Positions 36,303-48,265 of a DNA stretch of 64,000 nt are shown here, piece after piece. Every line of letters starts with the position of its first letter. Position 1 is the first letter of the stretch. The notes below the pieces were generated by a model. The model did no database searches, was not told where the DNA came from, and saw nothing but the letters and a program-made list of their open reading frames with translations. Source of the DNA: Cyathus striatus (taxonomy: Eukaryota; Basidiomycota; Agaricomycetes; Agaricales; Nidulariaceae); assembly GCA_025738555.1 (NCBI GenBank), contig JAOVFP010000001.1:7998001-8062000 (forward strand), written 5' to 3'. The position numbers were made by a program, and so were the translations under genes.

Positions 36303-36484
36303 TGTTTAAAGCGATCACGTGTTAAGTTGTTGTTGTTGTAACGGGGTAAAAGATGGGTTCGATTTTCTCCACCACAGCTGACCTTTTATATCCAGACCTG
36401 ATGTCAAAACACCAATCAATTTTCAAAAAGCCTATTGTTGATCACGTGCTCAGGCCTCGAGGCTCGGCCTTAAGGGGGGAATAC
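36303..36484 (-). promoter_or_regulatory. Probable promoter region of the antisense gene
   Basis: The only sequence between the antisense ATG (36302) and the 3' LTR. It includes the plus-strand polypurine tract at its right end (about 36472-36484) and a GTTGTTGTTGTTGT run. If the gene is transcribed, its start must lie here or in the LTR read backwards. Inference from position only. Confidence 0.3.
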
Positions 36485-37147
36485 TGTCATATCCCGTATC
36501 GCCTACCTCCGGACCCCTATGCTCTTACTCCGCCTTTCCCTTTGTTTACTCTGGACTTTGATTACATTCTTAATATTACTTATTGATTACTGTACATAGA
36601 TTACTTTTGTTTCCTTTCTTCCGTTCTACTGAGCTATCCCCTCAGTATTGTAGTATACATCTCATAGTAAGTCACTTATCATTCTTAAGTGCGCCACTAT
36701 CTGTTTTACTTTACACCGCCATACGCGCTCACTTCTCCGATGCATTTTATTATGTTTAATTAGTTATAGTCTTCATTCTACGTACGCCTACCCTGACCGT
36801 ACTTCTCCGCTGGCCTTGGCCAGCGGCCTTTACTTACTCTGAGTCTCTAGTATTTAAGTAGTACTCGATTTGTACTTAGACTTTAGTTTCGTATTGAACT
36901 ATGTCCTCACCCTTTCGTCTGACTTGAGTTACACCTCTTGTCTTCCATCTCTCGTCTTCTCCGAAGGGCTTGCCCTTACTCCGAAATCCAGGACCGGGAA
37001 TCCCAGGGGCACAGCACATAAGCTGAAGCCGAAGTCCTACCCCCTGAGTTATCGTTCTCCGCTTTCGTCTTACACTCACCCCTTGCTTCTCCACAGTCAC
37101 TCTCTCGTACTCCGCCACCAAGTCAAGCTAGGGGCACGGTCGTGACA
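36485..37147 (+). repeat. 3' LTR of the gypsy element
   Basis: Same length as the 5' LTR. Differences between the two are mainly C/T and G/A changes, several at CG sites. Confidence 0.9.
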
Positions 37148-38764
37148 ATTTACTGCTTTTGCCACATTTGCATTTGGTTTAATTTGGTTCAGTGTGGCAG
37201 TAACAAATTGAGCCAAATGCAAATGTGGCAAAAGTGGTAGATTGAGACAAATGTGAAGTTGGCAATTGTGGCAAATTGAGCCAAATAAAGCCAAATATGG
37301 CAAATAACTTCACTTCCCAATATGATTTACATAATATTTGTATTTTTATTCACATATGGTTATATTTGGCTCAATCTACCACATGTGCTGCTTTTGCCAC
37401 CTTTGCATTTGGCTTAATTTGGTTCAGTTTGGCAGTGACAAATTGAGTCAAATGCAAAAATATCAAAAGTGGCAGATTGAGCCAAATTCAGCCAAATGTG
37501 AAATTGACAAAATGTGGGAAATGTGGGAACTAGAGTCAATTTGAGCCAATTGTAAAAGTAGCAAAAGCAGCAAATGTGGCAGATTGAGTCAAATTGAACC
37601 AAATTCAAAACTGGCAAAATGTAGAAAATGTAGGAACTAGAGCTGAATTGATCTAAATAGAATTAAATAAATATGTGGCAAATGTGGCAAATTGAGCCAA
37701 AACTGTTATATCCATGTCTGGCAGAATTTCCACTTGAGTTCTGTCAGATTTACATGTTATATACCACATTTTGCCAATTTCACATTTGGCTCAATTTGGT
37801 TCAGTTTGGCAGTGATAGTTTGAGCCAAATTCAGACTGTATTTGCCACATTTTCCAATTTTACATTTAGCTCAATTTGGCTCAGTCTGCCACATTTACTG
37901 CTTTGTTTGGAGTTATTGGCTACTTTCATTACCTTTGCCAAATTTGTAAATTGAGCCATGTACCACACTTGCATTGCTATATTTGGCTCAATTTGGCCCA
38001 ATCTGCCACATTCACTGTAAATGTGGAGAGTGGTGATGAGCCAAATTGAGCCAAATGTGGCAAATGCAGATGTGGTAAATATCTCATTTTACAAATTTGG
38101 CAAAAGTGGTAGGGTGGCAAATGTGAATATGACATAAGTAGTGAATGTAGTAAATTGAACCAAATATGGCAAATTCAAATTTGTAAATGGTTCAATTTAC
38201 AAATTTGGCAAAGGTAATGAAAGTATTTAATAACTTCAAACAAAGTAGTAAATGTGGCAGACTGAGCCAAATTGAGCCAAATTAAGTCAAATGAAAAAGT
38301 GGTGAATGTGGTAGATTGAGCCAAATTGAGCAAAATGTGAGAGAACACCAAACATGGCATATATAAATTTAGAGAGTAGTGAATGTGGCAAATGTGGCAG
38401 ATTGAGTCAAATTGAGCCAAATGCAAAACTGGCAAAAGCAGTGAATGTGTTTGATGTTCTTTCACATTTGATTCAATTTGGTTCTATTTGCCTTGAATTG
38501 CCACACTTGTATTTGTTTGCCACATTCACCACCCTCCACATTTGCATATTGCCATGTTTGGTGTTTCCTCACATTTGGCTCAATTTGGCTCAATCCATTA
38601 CTTTCACATTTGCCACATTTGCCATAAGCCAAATATGAAAGTGGCAGAAATGGCAAATGTGGTAAATGTAGCAATTGCAAAAGTAACAAAAGTAGTGAAT
38701 ATAGCAGATTGAGCCAAATTGAGCCAAATGTGAAATTGGCAAATGTGGCAAATGTGGAGCTCTT
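37148..38764. repeat. Interspersed GCCAAAT/ATTTGGC repeats, left block
   Basis: Dozens of short units such as GATTGAGCCAAATTGAGCC and GTGGCAAATGTGGC in both orientations. Many pairs are inverted, for example 37335-37440 against 40930-41040. No open frame has meaning here. It resembles the arms of a decayed large fold-back element or several nested ones. The ends could not be fixed. Confidence 0.65.
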
Positions 38765-38766
38765 TA

Positions 38767-40441
38767 CACTTAGCCAGGTGTTCTGTACGGATCCGCGCGG
38801 AATCCGTGCGGAATCCGTACGGAATTTTCGGAATCTGTGCGGAATCTGCACAGATTTTTTTCTTTTTGGCAGAGGTTTTTTTGGGTCTGTACAGATTCTG
38901 CACAGATTCCGCACAGAATCAAAAATTCCGTGTGGATTCCGCAGAATTCCGCATTACAGACCTGAAAAATTCTGTACAGATTCTGTACAGAATCTGTACA
39001 GAATCTTATTATACTTATTTCCTTATAGAAAATTACAATAGAAAATTGTGTGATACTAAGCACTAAGTGTGACACTCTCCATTAAGCGTGACACTAAGGT
39101 TTAAGCGTGACACTATACATTGATTGTGACACTAAGTGTTGAGTGTGACACTAAGGGTTAAGCGTGACACTAAGCATTGAGTGTGATACTAAGGGTTGAG
39201 TGTGACACTAAGGGTTGAGTGTGACACTAAGTTTTGAGTGTGACACTAAGGGTTGAGCATGACACTAAGTTTTGAGTGTGACACTAAGGGTTAAGCGTGA
39301 TACTAAGTGTTGAGTGTGACACTAAGGGTTAAGCGTGACACTAAGCATTGAGTGTGACACTAAGGGTTGAGTGTGACACTAAGGGTTGAGTGTGACACTA
39401 TGTGTTGAGTGTGACACTAAGGGTTGAGTGTGACACTAAGGGTTAAGCGTGACACTAAGGGTTGAGTGTGACACTAAGCATTGAGTGTGACACTAAGGGT
39501 TGAGTGTAACACTAAGGGTTGAATGTGACACTAAGTGTTAAGTGTGACACTAAGCATTGAGTGTGACACTAAGGGTTGAGTGTGACACTAAGGGTTGAGT
39601 GTCACACTAAGCATTGAGCGTGACACTAAGGGTTGAGTGTGACACTAAGGGTTGAGTGTGACACTAAGCATTGAGTGTGACACTAAGGGTTGAGTGTGAC
39701 ACTAAGTGTTAAGTGTGACACTAAGGGTTGAGTGTGACACTAAGGGTTGAGTGTGACACTAAGCATTGAGTGTGACACTAAGGGTTGAGTGTGACACTAA
39801 GTGTTAAGTGTGACACTAAGGGTTGAGTGTGACACTAAGTGTTAAGTGTGACACTAAGGGTTGAGTGTGACACTAAGCATTGAGTGTGACACTATGCATT
39901 GAGTGTGACACTAAGGGTTGAGTGTGACACTATGCATTAAGCATGACACTATACATTAAGTGTGACACTAAGTGTTGAGTGTGACACTATGCATTAAGCA
40001 TGAAACTATACATTAAGTGTGATATTACGTGTTGAGTGTGACACTATACATTAAGCATGACACTAAGTGTTGAGTGTGACACTATGCATTGAGTGTGATA
40101 CTATACATTAAACATGACACTATGTATTGAGCATGATACTATATATTGAGTGTATCACAGATTTCATGTAGTGTCACACTTGACACCTGTGACAAGGCAG
40201 CAATGCATGAATCCACACAGAATCCATGCAGAATATGTATGGAATCCATATAGAATAATCACCTCTAATAATAATAATAGCTAGTATATAAATTCTGTAT
40301 GGTATCTATACAGGTCTGTACGGGTCTGTATGGATCTGCACGGAATCCGCAAGGATCCGTACGGAATTTTCGGATTCCGTGCGGATTCCGTACGGATCTG
40401 TGCGGATCCGTACAGATCCGTACAGACCTCTTGGGGGAGTG
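38767..40441. mobile_element. TA-flanked (Tc1/mariner-like) MITE with minisatellite centre
   Basis: Ends read CACTTAGCCAGGTGTTCTG at left and, reverse-complemented, CACTCCCCCAAGAGGTCTG at right, both continuing into TACGGATC. Dinucleotide TA stands at 38765-38766 and 40442-40443. Inverted arms (about 38785-39005 and 40200-40435) consist of repeated GGATCCGTACGGAATCC-like words. The centre is the 19-bp minisatellite. A TA duplication fits Tc1/mariner. No transposase is present. Confidence 0.65.
39060..40150 (+). repeat. 19-bp minisatellite, about 55-60 copies
   Basis: Unit GTGACACTAAGGGTTGAGT with variants (GGGTTGA/GTGTTGA/GCATTGA/GTGTTAA). Order is near-perfect in the middle and decays at both ends (ATACATTAAGCATG forms at the right). 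Confidence 0.9.
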
Positions 40442-40443
40442 TA

Positions 40444-41560
40444 AATTACTGCAAATGTGGCAAATTCAACCAAATTGAATCAAATGTAAAAGAACATTAA
40501 AGACATTCACTTCTTTTGCTAGTTTTTCATTTGGCTCAATTTCGCTCAATCTGCCACATTCACCACTTTTGCCACTTTTGCATTTGACTTAATTTGGCTC
40601 AATTTCACTCAGTCTGCTACATTTGGCTCAATTTGGCTCTAGTTCTCACATTTCCCACATTTTGCCACTGCCAAAATGAACTAAATTGAGTCAAATGTGA
40701 AAGTGACACAAGCAGCAAACATGGCAGATTGAGCCAAACTGAGCTAAATGTGAAATTAGCAATTGTAGAAAATTGAACCAAATAGAGCCAAATAATCTAC
40801 ATTTGCCACATTTGTCACTTTCACATTTGGCTAAATTTGCTCAATCTGCTACATTTACCACATTTGCCACCTTTGCATTGACTCAATTTTACTCAATCTG
40901 CAACTTTTGATATTTTTGCATTTGACTCAATTTACTACTGCCAAGCTGAACCAAATGCAAAGGTGGCAAAAGCAGCACATGTAATAGATTGAGCCAAATA
41001 TAGCCATATGTGAATAAATTACAAATATTATGCAAACTATACTATATTAAAATCATATCAAATAAATAAGAAATATAATAGAATAAACTAAAAAATAATA
41101 CATCAATAAAAAACAGATTTATATTGCCTAGGCTTTATTTTACTCAATTTGCCACAATTGCCAGTTTCACATTTAGCTCAGTTTGGCTTAATTTGGCTCA
41201 ATTTGTTACTGCCACACTGAACCAAATTAAGCCAAATGCTAATGTGGCAAATAACTCTGAACTTTGTTACTTTTTGCATTTGCCATTTGCTGCTTCTGCT
41301 ACTTTCATATTTAGTTCACAGCAAGTGTGGCAGGTTGGGCTAGATTCAGCCAAATTGAGCCAGGTGTGAGGTTGGCAAGATGAGGGAACTAGTGCCAAAT
41401 TGAGTAAAATATGAATGTGGCAATTGCAAAAGTAACAGATTGAGCTACATTTGCTACATTCACCACTTTTGCATTTGGCTCAATTTGGCTGTAGCAAATA
41501 ACTCCACTTCTCAATTTGCCATTTGCCATATAAATCAGTTTTTTTATTGATATATTATCT
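40444..41560. repeat. Interspersed GCCAAAT/ATTTGGC repeats, right block
   Basis: Same vocabulary as 37148-38764. The MITE at 38767-40441 was inserted between the blocks. Confidence 0.6.
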
Positions 41561-42285
41561 TTTGCATTTATTTAATATTATTTGATATAGTATAATTTGC
41601 ATAATATTTGGATTTGTTATATCAATAATTATATAATTATTGAATATTATTTTATAATAGTTGCTTAATTTTTTATATGATAGTATGCAGATATTATAAT
41701 GAAAGTATTGTTCATATACATATTGTTATAATTTCAAGATAATCCTTTCAAACAGTATAGTGACAGCTTGTCACTCAATATTATTTGAATTATACATGAA
41801 TCATTATATTGTCATATTTCAATTATATTATTTGTATAATCTATAACAAATTATGTTAAAATCTATAATTCTTTCAACATTCTATTTGCATACCTATTCC
41901 ATACTTTTCTCTATTATCATTATATATCTTGTCAATACAATATGAAATTGTAATTTTATACTCTTCACTATACTTTCTGCTCTTATATTTTAAAAATATG
42001 GTGACAACCTGTAACACACTTCTATTTACAATACTATTTGAATAATTATGTATTATTTTTCTTATTATAATTTCACTATAATGCATTGCATAATTTTCAT
42101 TATAATCTCTTAATATTATTGTAGTCTATTATGGTATTTATATTTCATACTATATAACATATTTATTGCTGTTTTTATCTAAAAAAATAGCGTGACATTT
42201 GTCACACAATACTATTTACAATTATGTTTAGATAATTTATGAGCTATTATGTTGGTATATTTCATTCATACTTTTTTAATTCTTA
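41561..42285. repeat. Very AT-rich block with diverged tandem repeats
   Basis: Roughly four-fifths A+T. Three diverged units begin with a GTGACAxxxTGT word near 41759, 42000 and 42192, each followed by AATACTATTT-like sequence and a TATTTCA end. No coding signal. Confidence 0.5.
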
Positions 42286-42659
42286 ATGAAAAAATATGTA
42301 ATCAAGGGTGCACTTCTTTTTATCATAATATTTGAATATTTTCTTACATATTATGTTGCTGTGCACTCAGTGGCATCAGTGATGCACTCACCTCTCGGAG
42401 TCATTTCACCTTCCTTTGTCTATCTCCTCACTTACTCATCATATGCATTATGTGATCTGTTCCTTAACTCTCTCAGAGATCACACAAGAGTAAGCGATGT
42501 ACATGGTGATAATAATGAAGGGTAATTTGTTCATGGTACATATTTAGATAGATAGTAAACAGATAGTAAATAGATAGTAAAAGAGTATTTAAGTAGTTAT
42601 AATTTGTATAGTAAGGACAAGCTTGAACCGAGATATTCTAAGCACTCATTTATTAACCT
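42286..42659 (+). other. Open frame of doubtful value and spacer
   Basis: A 79-codon frame (42286-42525) with a hydrophobic start has no relative or motif I recognise. GATAGTAAA-type tandem words follow at 42545-42580. I do not regard it as a gene. Confidence 0.3.
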
Positions 42660-44133
42660 AAGATGGGTTACCGTATAGACGAACCAAGTATGTGGCTGTG
42701 TAGTTTGCAATGGCCGTTCACAATGCCAATTGGCCGAGGACTGTATGGTTTCGGATTTATCATTCACTCTCAGTCTCCCAATTCCCTTTGGGTGTCATGA
42801 TTCTGTTGCCACTATATTAAATCTACTAAGTCATAATTGTTTTGTATTTCAATGGATATAATGCCTCTCTAAGCTGGGAAAAGGGAACTCTTGGAAGAAC
42901 TCGTCTGCACATGCAACTTCACTGGTAATCTCAAGTTACATTCCCCCAAGGTAAATATAACTACAGCTAGCCTTAGATAACAATGAAGTGGCTCATAATG
43001 ATCGTAATTAGAGAATGTTCAATGTTGTAATCACGATCTCATGAGTTCCAATTCTGTTCTAATCGCATTGGACCATCATTTGTGACAACGAAGATTTCCT
43101 TGATGGGACTGAGATGAAGCTCGAAGGTGAGAGTACCACTGTCAGATAAAATTTTGGATGAGGTACTTCATGAACTGCAAAGATGATTTCAGGAGAGATT
43201 TTTTGTGGAGTGAGACATGTTGCAAAGAAGCAGAGCATCGATATCCCTGATTTACTTCAATGCAGCCATTCTCATGTAGAATATTTAGAAAGTGGTGAAG
43301 GAGCTGATGGATCGACTCCATTCTCATATTCATCTTCAACAGTACCAAATTCACCTTTTGTATGTTTTCAACATTCTATCCACCCTTAATCATATGCTAA
43401 TGGCATTTTTCAGATGTTTACTATGGACTCAGTTGATTTTAACTTCTAATATACTGGAATCTATTATTGATCTTCTAGCAGTAAACTCCAACTGAAGGAA
43501 AGTTTTTCGATCAATCTCTCAGACGTCATGTAACAAAACATTAACCACTGACATCTAATGGAATAGATAACCATGAAAACACAAACCATCTATTCAGACG
43601 TGGAATGGTGTATCACAGAATAAACATCATAAAATACAAAACAGCCTTTAAGGTTTAGGACTTAAGAGCAGTAATGACGACTGGAATCGAATTTGGTCAT
43701 TTTTTATTCTGAACAAAATTCAAAAAAAGTGCTACTGTACAAAAGAGTTGCACATGCATTTATTATTTCATTCATTGCTAAAGCTTACTTGGTGCTCATT
43801 CAATTGGCTTTGCTTACCAGCTCAGTTGTACAAAAATCCACGTTGAATACAAAGATCATTTTATCAGTATTACAGGTAAAAGACTCTCTTTAAGGTAAGT
43901 ATAGAATGTTAGATCTCCTGTTTTTTCTGTGGAGTTCTACTGAGATGCTTCTGATCATTTGTGTTGATACATGATATCCTGTGCAGATGCCCGTATGCGA
44001 ATGATGTGAGGCACCGTTGAAGTTCCATCATTAGTGCAAACTAGGCTACATAAGCACTAGTAAGCTCACAACATATATATATGTTATCTCAGTCAAATGA
44101 CTCCCACATTTTATGTTACACTTGAACTTCACC
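42660..44133 (+). repeat. Host segment copy 3 (decayed)
   Basis: 42660-42990 matches 4930-5340 and 25400-25670. 43140-44133 is collinear with 25880-26821. Copy 3 has TG/CA where the others have CG at many sites, and lacks the phosphotransferase part. Confidence 0.6.
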
Positions 44134-44502
44134 ATGAGTTGTACCTACTTTGGTATTCTCTTAGACGATATACTTAGCCATGTATATCGCAACAAGGCGA
44201 GCAATATCGTCAACTGTATGTGATTAGCATATGTTAAATCTTAGTTTCTACCCTTATATGGTTCAGTCACTGTTATATCTTCTCTTGGTTATGATATTGT
44301 TTACTCCCTTTTTGACGAGGTATTGTCAATTATCATCCATTTGTTATGAACTTACACAATATAGGTGAAATACATCTGATGGTGAGATGGGTATCTCATT
44401 AGGCAATATATATCTCAAATTCATTCCCAGTGGAATGAAATGGTCCATTCCAAAAACTCTTTATATTATTGCAAGATACTATTGTCCTCTGTATATCATG
44501 TA
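44134..44502 (+). pseudogene. DUF6533-like pseudogene
   Basis: Third copy of the gene at 26822. It starts MSCTYFGILLDDILSHVY and then reaches a stop after NCM. With the same three introns as 26822, the last exon reads GMKWSIPKTLYIIARYY, but the preceding exon has TGA in place of the TGG of the other copy (near 44380). It continues to a donor after PLYIM (about 44500). Not functional. Confidence 0.65.
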
Positions 44503-46663
44503 AGTTTTATTTCTTTACAAGAAGGTATATTTCTGATTACTACAGAATTGGCAATTTCACTCGTATTATATGTTTTATTATTGTAAAATGCTTTAGCTGA
44601 AATTTATCTTCTATTCTAGCACCATTCTTTGACACACTCAGAAATATATCACTTAATGTCAGTGATTCCCACATGAATTTACCGTATCATAAACTGAATC
44701 TGTGAAATAAGTTGTAATTATAAAATAAGAATTGGGTATATTAAATTCTAACCTGCACTGTAGCTGTTGAGCAGTCTACTGGTATGATCAAATGTAAGCA
44801 ACTTGATTTGGTCATTATTCTTCATGAAACATAACAGCAGATATATAGGGGATCAAACATAATGTTGATTGTAGTCGACCTTATCTTTGCATTCCGAATC
44901 AGTGCATGTTACAGAAACAGCGGAAAAAGTGTGCTTTCTATCCAACCAGCAAATCTATGTATTACTAATCAAAATAACAATAGTTGTGTGGTTTTTAAGG
45001 ATATCTTTAGCTGGTAAGCTATAATACCATTTATCAATTAAGACTGATATGCATGTCAAACCAAAATAGCAGAATTTTTGGTGAGCTAAATAGACCTACA
45101 ACATAATTGTTGCACTGTAATCATTATTTTTAGATATTCTTCACTTCTTCCATAATAGCTGCCATTAAATACACTGGCAGTACAACTCTTATTGAAGTTC
45201 CAGGATTGATATGTGTCATAGTTATTCCTGAAAATGCCAGCCTTCTTAACTTGATAATAACCATTTCTTATGGAGTCAGCCTTGCCATCCATTGTATTTC
45301 CACTTTGGCTTTATAGGAGCATCTACTTATTTTCTGCCAACAGCTACTATGTTTCTACTTACAATTTTAAGATTTTGGAAGGATATTAGTGATGCTAATG
45401 GAGGACTGCGAAACATGTACATGTTGCAAAGCAGAAGCAGCAGCTTTCCAATTGTGATATCCTTCATGCATGATGGAACACTGTATTTCTTAATTATCTT
45501 TGGTGAGGTGTTTGGAAATATATCCATAGAGATGGTTTTCTGATTAAAATATTTTTTAGTATTTACAGTACTTCAGACATGGAGTTCAATTACCATAGGT
45601 ACTGCTGTTGATCTAAACTTTTCTTATACAATTATAGGTGGTATTTTGCTATGCTGTCACATACAGTCAGTTATGATCCATTGACTCCAATAATTTAAAT
45701 TCATATGACATCAGGGGTCTTGATTGATACCGAATTTACGGAAAATGACAGACATGGATGGAAGTGGAAGTGCTCCCTCCATGTTGCAGTCAATTTTTTT
45801 CGCTCACCCTGCTCCTGGCAGCACCACCAACTCCAGGGATGAAGAATATAAAATGAATCAAGTTTAGACTTTCAGCGAAGTAGAGGGGGTTAGTTATTGA
45901 TACTATAGTACTCCTGAACTCAGAGTAATTAGTATTTCTATGCAAAACCGAGGTTTTTAATAACACTGGCATACTATTTAGCCTCAACTCTCAATGATAT
46001 TGTTAATTTTATGGGGGACTATGCTGGTGTTCATGAGTGTAATAGTACTCATACATAGTGGCGCTGTTTTAATTCTGCAATAGATACACAGTAAGTATGG
46101 AATCCTACAAGCAGCACTATAGTAGCATAAACATTGTAGGCCCAATTGCTTCATAGACCAGTATTAATTTAGATATACACATGTTTTCAGTTAATAATGG
46201 TATCGAGTTCTGGTTTCGAGACTCAATTAACTTTCCTCTGAAATGTTAACTAAAAGAAACTACAAATAACCTAGATATTTCAATCACATAAACACTATGC
46301 ATTCTGAATACTTGCATACTTCTAAGGTAAGAGTCTCTTCAAGCTGCAGTGCAACTTGAATTTGGTGTGCAATGCTTATACTTATGTTATGGGTGAAAGT
46401 CAATATATACTGACATCATATCACATTCACATATGCTGTCAAGATGAATAAAAGTACCTAGTTTAGTGCAACATAGTGTAAATTAAAATAAAGTCAAGAA
46501 GGTGCTCAGTGGGTAAGATTTGGATGCAAGATGCTTCTGGGTGAAGTAAAGTAAAGGGGAAGGTGTCAAAGACTGACATTCAAGAAGAGAAACAGCTTAG
46601 TGAACACTTTGATGCATGTTTTGATGCACATTCCTTAATCTCAGATGATTATACATTATCAAC
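44503..46663. other. Intergenic, no gene supported
   Basis: Up to about 44680 this is the empty-site counterpart of 27230-28180. Further on I see only a duplicated patch (45820-46000, related to 2800-2885 and to 56090-56560) and short frames without support. Confidence 0.4.
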
Positions 46664-46989
46664 CATAAGTGTCAGTCAATTATTTTCATTAAATGCCTAG
46701 GTTTTATGATCATGGTGATCATATAAGCTAGGCATTTTTTTTATGATCACCCACTATTATATATGTAGTATTGAATGTATGATTAGTAGTGAATCTATAG
46801 GTGCTCTTAAGTGATCTTTCAGTGTTTCATAGTATTTCAGGTGGATATTCACTTACTACTGGTACTAATGAATCTACAGATGATCTTAAGTGATCATTAG
46901 ATGTTTCAAGTACATATTCACTTATTACTGGTACTAAAGAATGTATAGGTGATCATAAGTGATCATTATATATTACAATAGCATATTAT

Positions 46990-47410
46990 TTGGGTAATAT
47001 CACATCTGTCATGCATCCACACACATCACAACTGTCACATCATTCCCACGCTTCGCATATTTCTCGTGCATCACATTTGTCACATCATTCCTGTGCATCA
47101 CACATTTCCTGCACATCACATTTGTCACACATCTGCACATGTCACAATTGTCACATCATTCCTGCGCTTCACATCATTCCCGCGCTTCATATATTTCCCG
47201 CACCTCACATTTGTCACGCATTCACATGTGTCACAGTTGTCACGCATTCACATGTGTCACAGTTGTCACGCATTCACATGTGTCACAGTTGTCACACATT
47301 TCCCATGAGTCACATTTGTCACATCATTCCCAAGCATCTCCTGTGCATCACATTTGTTATGCATCTGTGTGCGTCACACATTTGTCACGCTTTGGAAGCA
47401 TGTCACATGT
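46990..47410 (+). repeat. Decayed CpG array, left arm of element B
   Basis: Same words as in element A but most CG positions read TG or CA, for example CCTGTGCATCACACATTTCC. The open frames rich in HIC/FPR motifs are repeat artefacts. Confidence 0.75.
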
Positions 47411-47828
47411 TTCTATACTTTTCACAATCAATGAATTAGAGCATGCAGTGATGCTATATTAAACCCCTAGCCCATTGTTTAGTGATGTAATTCAGGCTTA
47501 TGCATTGATAACTCTACATTGATGATGCAACAATGGCCACATTTCTGAGGTGCAGCACATTTGTCATGTTTTTGAGATGCATGATGTGTTTTTCAAACAT
47601 GTTGTGCTTGTCAAGCACATTGCAACTTTTTTGCAAATGTCACACTTCTCAATCATGTGAGATTTATATGTCTCTGCAACTATTGAATTGTAGAATTGGA
47701 AGACTTAACATGGAAAATGACAATCAGAGAGTTGTGGAATTGTGGTAGTAATAAGAAACAAAAATGAAAGGTGTATAGTGTTTATGTAGTTGGAGTCTTA
47801 GCACTATTGACAGAGCATGAGATACTTG

Positions 47829-47836
47829 AAAATAAG
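47829..47836. repeat. 8-bp target duplication AAAATAAG, left of KDZ element
   Basis: Repeated at 54074-54081. Sibling elements C and D have the single, uninterrupted site (C: GAGAATGGGATAGTATGAG, reverse strand near 59120; D: GGAAATGATATAGTATG near 61955). Confidence 0.8.
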
Positions 47837-48265
47837 CAGTACTTTGCACTCCCCCTCCCCTTCACCATGAATTCACATGAATTTCATCTTCACATACAAT
47901 ATTCCAAAACCATCAAATTTAAGTGAAAATTAGGAGAAGGTGAGGTGAAAGTGAGGTGAAAGTTAGGTGAAATTCACATGAAATTCATGTGAATATTAGA
48001 TGAACTATAGGCTATTTCACATTGAAAATTAGGTGTCATTCATGTGAATTCTACATGAATATTAGATGAATTATAGGCTATTTAGTACTGATAAAGATAA
48101 GTACAATTAACATATAGTTTTACATGAGTACATTTGTATTATAGAAGTTTACCTTATGATACTTAGAATAAAATACAGTTTACTTAAAATGTGATAAATT
48201 ATAGTAAAATCAAACTAATCATTTAATGCTCTACACAAAATAGTCTACAATTTACAATTTACAAC

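Larger units (their letters stand above)
28196..37147 (+). mobile_element. Ty3/gypsy chromodomain LTR retrotransposon, nearly complete
   Basis: Two 663-bp LTRs (28196-28858 and 36485-37147) both start TGTCATATCCCG and end GGTCGTGACA, differing at very roughly 45 sites, mostly transitions. Order: gag, protease, RT, RNase H, integrase, chromodomain, then an antisense gene before the 3' LTR. A purine tract (AAGGGGGGAATAC) precedes the 3' LTR. The flanks do not show a 5-bp duplication (AACTT against ATTTA). The coding regions have in-frame TGA stops and a 10-bp duplication, so the copy cannot act alone. Confidence 0.9.

Noticed and set aside
39060..40150. Interstitial telomere tract (CTAAGGGTT looks like CCCTAA/TTAGGG)
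   Set aside because: The unit is 19 bp with GTGACACTAAGGGTTGAGT and never a run of pure hexamers.
42286..42525. 79-codon frame with hydrophobic start as a small membrane protein
   Set aside because: Single occurrence at the edge of AT-rich repeats, no relative and no supporting signal.
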